Assembly: GCA_041674705.1 (NCBI GenBank)
Contig: JBAYVF010000030.1
Coordinates: 1-9,151 of the forward strand
Direction of reading: 5' to 3'
DNA: 9,151 nucleotides
Source: Aquincolibacterium sp041674705
GTDB taxonomy: Bacteria; Omnitrophota; Omnitrophia; Omnitrophales; Aquincolibacteriaceae
Shown here: in pieces, positions 4,166-9,151 of the stretch
Numbering within the stretch: position 1 is the stretch's first letter
How the letters are laid out: the number at the start of each line of letters is the position of its first letter
Notes under the pieces: model-generated
Databases searched by the model: none
What the model was told of the DNA's origin: nothing
The model's input: the letters and a program-made list of their open reading frames with translations, nothing else
Program-made: the position numbers and the translations under genes

Positions 4166-5518
4166 TTATTCCAGCGAAACTTCTTTGGGGACAGTTAAGG
4201 AATTGCCTGTGGCAGGCGCAGGAGTTGGGGCCGCGACGGATGACGGGATCGTCGGTTTCGCCACGGGCTGAGACGGAGTCGCCACCGCGGCCTTCACCGC
4301 ATTTTGAGGCGCCATTGTGGAAACTTCCGGGAGAGGAATCAATTTAAGATTGCGAAATTCAAGTATACCTTTTTTAGCTTCTCCCACTCTCGCATTCGTA
4401 AACACAAAAACGACTTCGTTTACAAGGAGAGGCTTCTTGGCGCGAAAATCAAATTCCACAGGCTTCCACGTCTTCTCGAAAGTCCTCGGCGCATAGCGGC
4501 GGACCACATTGCCTTTGGATTTCAGCTCGATAAAAAAGCTCTCGGGAGCTCCCTCGTCGGCCTTACGCCGGACCTCAAAAGAAAGACCGGCATACTTAGA
4601 AATATCAAAATCACGCGTCTTGATGTAGACGCCGCTGAATGAACCCGCGGGGAAGACATCGTATTCGGTCTCAAGAAAGACCTCCCCCGAATCTGGGTCT
4701 TTGAAAAAATCCCGTCCCGAGTACCCCATTTTGGGCGTAAAAAAAGTTCCGTGATCAAAAACGACATTAAAAAAACTTCCAGCCATTTTGGAAAGATCGA
4801 TCTGCTCGGCCTCCATGACCGCCGATTTTTGGAGAAGCTCGTAAGATTCCTTCATAAGGCCCCAAGTGTCCTGAGTAACCCTTGTCGCCGGCTGGATAAC
4901 GCCTCCCACAACATTCGTCTCTTCAAGCCCACGAATGCGGACACCTCCGGATTGGAAAAACAACGCTGGTTTTGAAACCTCCACGGAACCACGCAAAACG
5001 CCCACCTTGCCCTCCTGCGCGGACGCCTGCACACGGAAAATAGCGCCGTGGATGTTCGCAATATAATCGCGGGTCAGAATTTTCAGGACGGCTTTATTTT
5101 CATTTTGCTTGCGTTCAAATTGGCGCGTCGTTGCGCCCAAAAGAACACCCTGCGCCAAACGAAGCTTATAAACTTCCTGTTTTCCCACCACGCGAGATTC
5201 TTCATTCAGGATTTCGGAATTCTCCTTCAAGCGCAGATGGATCTCATTTTCAACCTGCAAATTGATCAGACCGTCCGTCCCGGTCTTCAACTTCTGGGAT
5301 GTCGCAAACTCCTCCCCACGCTTAGGCGCGCGCCAGGAGTGGCTCTTAAGGTCATAAATCTGGGCATCCCCTTCAAATCCGAGGATCTCAAACGCCAGGG
5401 GTGTGTAAGGCCGGGGAGCAAAACGGGACCAGAGGATAAGGCCTGCCGCGATCACGAGAACGACGATCAGGGGCTTCAAGTAATTCGTTGTTTTAGGTTT
5501 TTCAATTCGAAGGCTCAT
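4166..5518 (-). CDS. membrane-anchored FecR-domain protein with C-terminal beta-sandwich-like domain
   Basis: The 450-residue protein has a short basic N-terminus, then one hydrophobic segment (about 15-30, LKPLIVVLVIAAGLILW) that should anchor it in the inner membrane with the rest outside the cytoplasm. Residues ~45-185 have the FecR pattern: GDAQIY, a polar RGEEF step, LKTGTDGLINLQ, HLRLKENSEI, then VLKILTRDYIANIHGAIFRV and GVLRGSVEVS. FecR domains occur in envelope sensors and in scaffold proteins; no cognate sigma factor is seen here. Residues ~250-396 form a second domain with YDVFPAGSFSGVYIKTRDFDISKYAGLSFEVRR and WKPVEFDF...LEFRNLKLIP, typical of carbohydrate-binding or CIA30-like beta-sandwiches. 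A Pro/Ala-rich tail (~400-440) follows. ATG 5518 is the only sensible start; AAGGTG lies rather far upstream. The gene stands alone. Function unknown. Confidence 0.8.
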   Translation of the reverse strand: MSLRIEKPKTTNYLKPLIVVLVIAAGLILWSRFAPRPYTPLAFEILGFEGDAQIYDLKSHSWRAPKRGEEFATSQKLKTGTDGLINLQVENEIHLRLKENSEILNEESRVVGKQEVYKLRLAQGVLLGATTRQFERKQNENKAVLKILTRDYIANIHGAIFRVQASAQEGKVGVLRGSVEVSKPALFFQSGGVRIRGLEETNVVGGVIQPATRVTQDTWGLMKESYELLQKSAVMEAEQIDLSKMAGSFFNVVFDHGTFFTPKMGYSGRDFFKDPDSGEVFLETEYDVFPAGSFSGVYIKTRDFDISKYAGLSFEVRRKADEGAPESFFIELKSKGNVVRRYAPRTFEKTWKPVEFDFRAKKPLLVNEVVFVFTNARVGEAKKGILEFRNLKLIPLPEVSTMAPQNAVKAAVATPSQPVAKPTIPSSVAAPTPAPATGNSLTVPKEVSLE

Positions 5519-5588
5519 GGCGTTAGTTTATATCACCTTTCCAAGCTTGTCTATCTTCCCTAAAAAAATCAACTCCACTTTAAAAAAC

Positions 5589-5690
5589 CTGGGCAGTCCC
5601 AATACTTATCAATTTCAGAGAATCTGAAGTTGGGGCTGTCCAAGTCACCTTAATTAAATAAAAATAAAGACTTGGGCAGTACAGGACTCG
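5589..5690. repeat. 102-bp direct repeat, copy 1 (carries the 3' end of tRNA-Val)
   Basis: It is identical at 101 of 102 positions to 5915-6016 (the single difference is g5629 versus a5955), with a 326-bp period. It contains the 39-bp element 5597-5635 (CAG/CTG flanks), the 38-bp element 5639-5676 (CTG/CAG flanks), and the terminal 18 nt of tRNA-Val(CAC) (TGGGCAGT ACAGGACTCG on the plus strand). The match stops in the T-loop, where an unrelated hairpin-forming sequence begins at 5691. It resembles an att-like duplication of a tRNA 3' end. Confidence 0.9.
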
Positions 5691-5914
5691 GCGCCCTCGC
5701 TTCGCTCAGGTCGCCTGATTCTCCATTTAAATTTATTGGAAATCAGTGCAGTCCCAATTCTCCTCAAAGCATTTATCGTAAATTGGGACGGCCACCCGCT
5801 CTACAAGCATGACGCATGTCATGCTTGTAATCAGAGCTCCCTTCGAGTCCCCGCCGCTTTATGGCGGACCCAACGGGCAGTCCAGCGCACCCGTTTCTTT
5901 TGATTAATAAAACA
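5691..5914. repeat. palindrome-rich gene-free interval between the two direct repeats
   Basis: No coding sequence is convincing here. It holds GGCG...CGCC (5690-5715), a CTGATT/AATCAG element (5715-5746), a 37-bp element TCCCAATT...AATTGGGA (5752-5788) flanked by CAG and CGG, a hairpin with perfect 11-bp arms ACAAGCATGAC/GTCATGCTTGT (5803-5828), and CCGCC/GGCGG (5851-5867). A plus-strand stretch CTTGTAATCAG...TTCGAGTCC (5824-5850) resembles the anticodon loop to T-loop of tRNA-Thr(UGU), so it may include a tRNA remnant. Confidence 0.6.
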
Positions 5915-6016
5915 CTGGGCAGTCCCAATACTTATCAATTTCAGAGAATCTGAAATTGGGGCTGTCCAAGTCACCTTAATTAAATAAAAATAAAGACTTG
6001 GGCAGTACAGGACTCG
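5915..6016. repeat. 102-bp direct repeat, copy 2 (includes the working tRNA-Val 3' end)
   Basis: This is the partner of 5589-5690. Here the repeat runs into the complete tRNA-Val(CAC). TGGGCAG at 5916-5922 looks like an older tRNA 3' acceptor strand. Between it and the present acceptor lie elements 5923-5961 and 5965-6002. The latter ends GACTTGGG, and those three G's are the last acceptor bases of the tRNA. Confidence 0.9.
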
Positions 6017-6072
6017 AACCTGTGACCTTCCCCATGTGAAGGGGACATTCTAACCAGCTGAACTAACTGCCC
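5999..6072 (-). tRNA. tRNA-Val (anticodon CAC)
   Basis: This is a complete 74-nt cloverleaf. The acceptor is GGGCAGT (6072-6066) with ACTGCCC (6006-6000) and discriminator A at 5999. The anticodon stem TCCCC/GGGGA with loop TTCACAT gives anticodon CAC (Val GUG). The T-arm is ACAGG-TTCGAGT-CCTGT. CCA is not encoded. Its 5' end is only 6 nt after the efp stop codon, so it is very likely cut from the efp transcript. Its 3' acceptor strand overlaps the end of an inverted-repeat element. Confidence 0.95.
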
Positions 6073-6078
6073 AGTTTT

Positions 6079-6633
6079 TTAGGCTCGTCCGACGTATTCG
6101 CCTGTCTCAGTATTGACCTTGATCTCGGTTCCCTCGTCGATAAAAAGAGGAACGCTCAATTTGAGACCGGTCTCGCAGACAGCAACCTTGACCGTATTGG
6201 AAACCGAGTCTCCTCGGACCCCCGGAGGTGCTTCGGTGATCTTCAGAATCACAATGCCCGGCAACTCCGGGAAAATAGGTTTTTCTTCATAGAAATCGAT
6301 CTTGATCTCCATGCCTTCTTTCAAATAATACTTTTTATCTCCCAGGATCTCTTCAGACAGCATGAACGAATTATAATTTTCCATGTCCATGAAATGATAC
6401 CCCTGGACATCCTTATAGAGAAACTGGCACTGTTTCGGATCCAGAGTGATCCTCTCAAGCGGCTCATCCGGAGCGAACCGGGTCTGAACAATGCGACCAT
6501 TTTTAAGATTTTTCAGCGTGATCTGAAAAAAAGCCCGCAAGTTCCCGGGCGTACGGTGGGTGGCTTCGGTCACCATATGCATCTCATTCTGATGAAGAAC
6601 AATGGAGCCTTTTTTTGCGTCTCTTGCTTGCAT
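6079..6633 (-). CDS. efp: translation elongation factor P
   Basis: The 184-residue protein has normal EF-P length and three-domain layout: KOW-like domain I (~1-62), OB domain II (~65-125, with QFLYKDVQGYHFMDMENYNSF) and OB domain III (~128-184, ending LFIDEGTEIKVNTETGEYVGRA). EF-P relieves ribosome stalling at polyproline stretches by inserting into the E site. The conserved domain I loop reads PGNLRAF at 29-35. Aligned with E. coli PGKGQAF, the position normally carrying the modified Lys (or Arg) is Asn31, with Arg33 two residues on. ATG 6633 has GAGAGGA at good spacing. The upstream promoter is clear, and a tRNA-Val follows 6 nt after the stop. Confidence 0.93.
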   Translation of the reverse strand: MQARDAKKGSIVLHQNEMHMVTEATHRTPGNLRAFFQITLKNLKNGRIVQTRFAPDEPLERITLDPKQCQFLYKDVQGYHFMDMENYNSFMLSEEILGDKKYYLKEGMEIKIDFYEEKPIFPELPGIVILKITEAPPGVRGDSVSNTVKVAVCETGLKLSVPLFIDEGTEIKVNTETGEYVGRA

Positions 6634-6685
6634 TTTAATTCCTCTCGTTAAGATTAGGTCAGCATTTCCATGCTAAAGGAGCGAC

Positions 6686-6713
6686 ATTATACATGAAGCG
6701 AACTTTTGGGCAA
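6686..6713 (-). promoter_or_regulatory. sigma70-type promoter of efp (and tRNA-Val)
   Basis: On the minus strand TTGCCC (6713-6708) is followed by a 16-bp spacer and a perfect TATAAT (6691-6686). The leader to the efp ATG is about 45 nt and contains a small hairpin AGCAT-GGAA-ATGCT (6674-6661) and the Shine-Dalgarno GAGAGGA. It lies in the 103-nt gap after pgeF, so efp need not depend on readthrough. Confidence 0.75.
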
Positions 6714-6736
6714 ACGTCATTCTCATGCCCCCGCGG

Positions 6737-7429
6737 TCAGACAATGCTAATGACCGAAAGAATACGCTCCGGAGTCTGGTTCTCCATGCGGTAGGAAAAG
6801 AACTTTTTGTTCTCGCAGACCGTGCAAAGCCCCGTATCATGAATATGACTCTCGGAGATCCCCCGTTTCAGAAGGCGGCTCTTGATCACGCCCACAAGAT
6901 CCAGATTGCCTTTGGCGGCATCTTTCCTGTGATAGAAACCCGGGAAATGCCCCAGGAACTCTTTCCCCACCTCATAACAACATTTGCGGATCGAAGGCCC
7001 GATCGCCACGCGCAAATCCCCCATTTTTGTTCCGCATCGCTTCTCAAAGATCTTGAGCATTTGGGCGATGATCCCTTCCTTCACGCCTTTCCATCCGCCA
7101 TGCGCAATCCCCGCAACCCTCTGGACAGGATCCCAGAAAAAAACGGGCACACAATCGGCAGTGCGTATCCCGAGCACCAGTCCCGGAGTTTTGGTGATGA
7201 TCCCATCCGCGGGAGTTTCCAAAAGTTCCGGGTCCGGGCGCTCAGCCACCACGATCGTACTTCCATGGACCTGCTTGACCATGACAAGATTGTCAGGAAA
7301 AAGGCCCAACTCATTTAAGAAGGCCTCGCGCTTGGAATGATCGAAAATGCGGGAGTGAAAACCGGCAACGGCTCCTTTTCCGAAAGAATCGAGGCGGTAA
7401 ATACCGGAAGGATCTTCTTTAAACGTCAT
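6737..7429 (-). CDS. pgeF: peptidoglycan editing factor PgeF (YfiH/laccase-domain family)
   Basis: This is a 230-residue member of the YfiH/DUF152 family. E. coli YfiH limits misincorporation of serine into peptidoglycan stem peptides, and homologues have been reported as purine nucleoside phosphorylase or adenosine deaminase-like enzymes. The metal-site motifs are all present: QVHG with His55, GIRTADCVPV with Cys93, GIAHGGWKG with His110. Family motifs AIGPSIRKCCYEV (142-154), a DL near 177-178 and CTVCENKKFFSYR (202-214) follow. Length is normal. ATG 7429 overlaps the upstream hydrolase stop (ATGA), and no good Shine-Dalgarno is seen, so translation is probably coupled. It acts in the cytoplasm; there is no signal peptide. 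Confidence 0.93.
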   Translation of the reverse strand: MTFKEDPSGIYRLDSFGKGAVAGFHSRIFDHSKREAFLNELGLFPDNLVMVKQVHGSTIVVAERPDPELLETPADGIITKTPGLVLGIRTADCVPVFFWDPVQRVAGIAHGGWKGVKEGIIAQMLKIFEKRCGTKMGDLRVAIGPSIRKCCYEVGKEFLGHFPGFYHRKDAAKGNLDLVGVIKSRLLKRGISESHIHDTGLCTVCENKKFFSYRMENQTPERILSVISIV

Positions 7430-9151
7430 GACTTTGAATCCGCCGAAGTGTCTAGGGCCGCCGCTTCAAAGAATTTTTCGGCCGTCAAAAGATTTTCGCG
7501 CTTCTTCATCTCAGGATCGGAATGAAAGCGCTTCCGGATGGCGCCGTCATGCAGGTAATTATTGATAGCGATCAGGATCATGCCCTGATCGAGCGAATAA
7601 TATTTCCGGGCGACTTTTCCGTCCGCGACCGACACGGCGTCATAAAAGCCATACTCACCGTAGATGTCATAGAGTTCGATCAGCTTCCGAAGATTCTCGA
7701 CGACCTCGACCGGCATAAACTCAAGCGCCAGTGCACTTGCGTGCGGCGTCACGACCCCGGGCTTGTATCCTTTGATCCCGAAAGGTTTCGCTCCAAATTC
7801 GGAATAGCTGTCATTAGGATCCGCTGACGGGCTCATGCCCCAGACCGGCATAGCCAATTCCTCCAAAGCATAACGCATCTGCCCCTGAGCGTGAACGGCA
7901 TCGTTCTTTCCTACCCCCCCAGGCGCAAGCCTCTTTTCCTCCAACACGACCGTCGGCATGAGAGCTTCGAAGGCGGAGCCTCCCCAACTGGGAACGTATT
8001 TGAGATCCTTCCACTCGTAATACCCGCCGGCATAGGTGTAGCCCAGCACGGTCCGTTCCGTTCTGTTCTTGGGCGTCTGGGATTGCCATTTATAATTCAG
8101 CGGAAACGTCCGGACCATGCCCTCAAACCAAATTTTTTCGGGGATATCGCCGCGCGCAATGCCCATGTAGATCGCAGCTCGCGGCTCGGCATAAAAAACA
8201 CCGTACCGGTAGTCCGTGTAGACCCCAAGGTTGTCGTAATAGCCGTGATACATCTGGTTTGCGATCGGATCATAGAAAAATTTGAAATTCGCCCGCGCCA
8301 GAAGCCTCCCGACTTGTTCTGAAAGCTCCCCGGGAAAAGCATTCTTCGCCACGTAATAACCCAGATAAAGCCAGCCGCTATCCACAAAAGAAACGAAATA
8401 ACTCGTCGGGACCAGAAGCGTCGTATCGTAATAGTTGAACGGAAAACCGCTCTTATGGCACTCGAGTTTTTCCATCGTCGTAAGTATTTTTTGAATGCGC
8501 GCAACCGCGTCTTCTTTTGCGATAAACCCCATATCGTAAGCGCTCACGACCGACATCAGATAGACGCCGACATTCGTGATGTTGGTGTAATCCCCGATCC
8601 ACACGCCCTCTCCCAGCGGCGTTTTCTCACCCAAACGAATATTGTCCAGCGGCAAGCCATTCTCTGCGTCCGTGACCTCGTCAAAAAATCGCCATGTGTC
8701 GTGCGCCACCTCTTTGAGGAATGCTTTGTCATCCTGAGGGAACTGTTTTTTCACACTGACCGTCTTGGGGAAACCACGCAAACGGCCGGCCAGAAATTTT
8801 GCAAACTCGGGCGTGCCATGCGGGATCGTTGTTTTCTGAAGTTGATATTCCGGATGATCCACGGCGCTCGGCCCCGGGCTTCCGGTCCTCACGAAACGGA
8901 TATTATCAAAAAAGATCCGGCCTGTTTTTTTCGTCACGAACTTGTCGTTAAAGATAAAAATGAGCTCGTTTAAATTGTTGTAACTGATCCGGGGATTTTT
9001 CCAGGCCTCGGGATTTTGAAAATCAATGAGCCCCGTCATTTTATTGAGAGGAACGCTCACGGTCTGCCATTCGGAGGTCACGGGAATGACTGCAGAACCC
9101 TGCACTGTTTCGAGACAATCTTTATCGAGACATTTCTTGATCTCGATCCCG
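7426..9151 (-). CDS. glucoamylase-family (PF10091) glycan hydrolase, 5' end outside window
   Basis: The reading frame is open to the window edge, giving at least 575 residues; the true start lies beyond 9151 (GTG at 9105 lies inside a domain and is not the start). The first ~90 visible residues are the end of a beta-sandwich, carbohydrate-binding-like domain (WQTVSVPLNKM...FDNIRFV). The catalytic alpha/alpha-barrel follows. Numbered from that GTG, motifs are DTWRFFDE (136-143), the FNYYDTT...SYFVSFVDSGW region (223-245), YGVFYAEPRAAIYMGIARGDIP (301-322), GYYEWKD (361-367), PSWGGSAFEALMP (372-384) and the C-terminal VVTPHASALALEFMP (451-465) and YSLDQGMILIAINNY (503-517). PF10091 includes GH144 endo-beta-1,2-glucanases and parts of cyclic beta-1,2-glucan synthases, so a beta-glucan substrate is likely but not proven. 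It is coupled to pgeF by ATGA. Confidence 0.85.
   Translation of the reverse strand, partial: GIEIKKCLDKDCLETVQGSAVIPVTSEWQTVSVPLNKMTGLIDFQNPEAWKNPRISYNNLNELIFIFNDKFVTKKTGRIFFDNIRFVRTGSPGPSAVDHPEYQLQKTTIPHGTPEFAKFLAGRLRGFPKTVSVKKQFPQDDKAFLKEVAHDTWRFFDEVTDAENGLPLDNIRLGEKTPLGEGVWIGDYTNITNVGVYLMSVVSAYDMGFIAKEDAVARIQKILTTMEKLECHKSGFPFNYYDTTLLVPTSYFVSFVDSGWLYLGYYVAKNAFPGELSEQVGRLLARANFKFFYDPIANQMYHGYYDNLGVYTDYRYGVFYAEPRAAIYMGIARGDIPEKIWFEGMVRTFPLNYKWQSQTPKNRTERTVLGYTYAGGYYEWKDLKYVPSWGGSAFEALMPTVVLEEKRLAPGGVGKNDAVHAQGQMRYALEELAMPVWGMSPSADPNDSYSEFGAKPFGIKGYKPGVVTPHASALALEFMPVEVVENLRKLIELYDIYGEYGFYDAVSVADGKVARKYYSLDQGMILIAINNYLHDGAIRKRFHSDPEMKKRENLLTAEKFFEAAALDTSADSKS

Noticed and set aside
5530..5560. 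Promoter for the FecR-like gene (TAGACA, 17 bp, TAAACT)
   Set aside because: It would place the start site at or in the ATG, and the AAGGTG ribosome-site candidate would be untranscribed; too uncertain to annotate.
5589..6016. CRISPR array
   Set aside because: Only two repeat units of 102 bp, period 326 bp, containing tRNA sequence; no regular spacers and no cas genes.

Overview
The window is bacterial and almost every gene reads on the minus strand, so biological order runs from high to low coordinates. Gene content points to a Gram-negative-type, probably uncultivated lineage: a membrane-anchored FecR-like protein, a PF10091 glucan hydrolase with a carbohydrate-binding-like domain, and an EF-P with an unusual loop tip. 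Omnitrophota or a neighbour in the PVC group is my best guess, but no rRNA is present and this assignment is weak.

Layout from the right edge. (1) 9151-6737: a 5'-truncated glucoamylase-family (PF10091) hydrolase, translationally coupled by an ATGA overlap to pgeF, the peptidoglycan editing factor. (2) 6713-5999: a clear sigma70-type promoter, efp, then tRNA-Val(CAC) only 6 nt after the efp stop. (3) 5998-5519: no gene; a 102-bp direct repeat carrying the tRNA-Val 3' end, plus several short inverted-repeat elements. (4) 5518-4166: a FecR-domain protein with a C-terminal beta-sandwich-like domain. (5) 4139-3607: a strong promoter followed by a tRNA-Leu(CAG) locus in which one tRNA-Leu gene is broken in its D-loop by palindromic elements and by a second, intact tRNA-Leu(CAG). 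(6) 3517-2518: the trans-translation pair smpB and ssrA (tmRNA), with its own promoter between them. (7) 2519-2291: a 76-bp palindrome touching the tmRNA 3' end, a GIY-YIG nuclease remnant and a rho-independent terminator. (8) 2279-523: a short DnaJ-family protein overlapping a LOG-family protein. (9) 535-80: an intact tRNA-Val(UAC) in a long extended stem, between two tRNA-Val copies broken by hairpins.

The genes share a translation and ribosome-rescue theme (efp, smpB, ssrA, tRNAs), with cell-envelope or glucan genes on the right. The most unusual feature is a set of 37-41 bp inverted-repeat elements (ends TCC...GGR, or CCC...GGA) flanked by CNG triplets and often chained through a shared triplet. 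They sit inside or exactly beside tRNA genes, and related palindromes border or enter the tmRNA gene. In at least one case the element end appears to supply the tRNA acceptor sequence. This looks like a family of tRNA-targeting miniature elements, some carrying an intact tRNA in the loop. That reading is inference from sequence patterns only.
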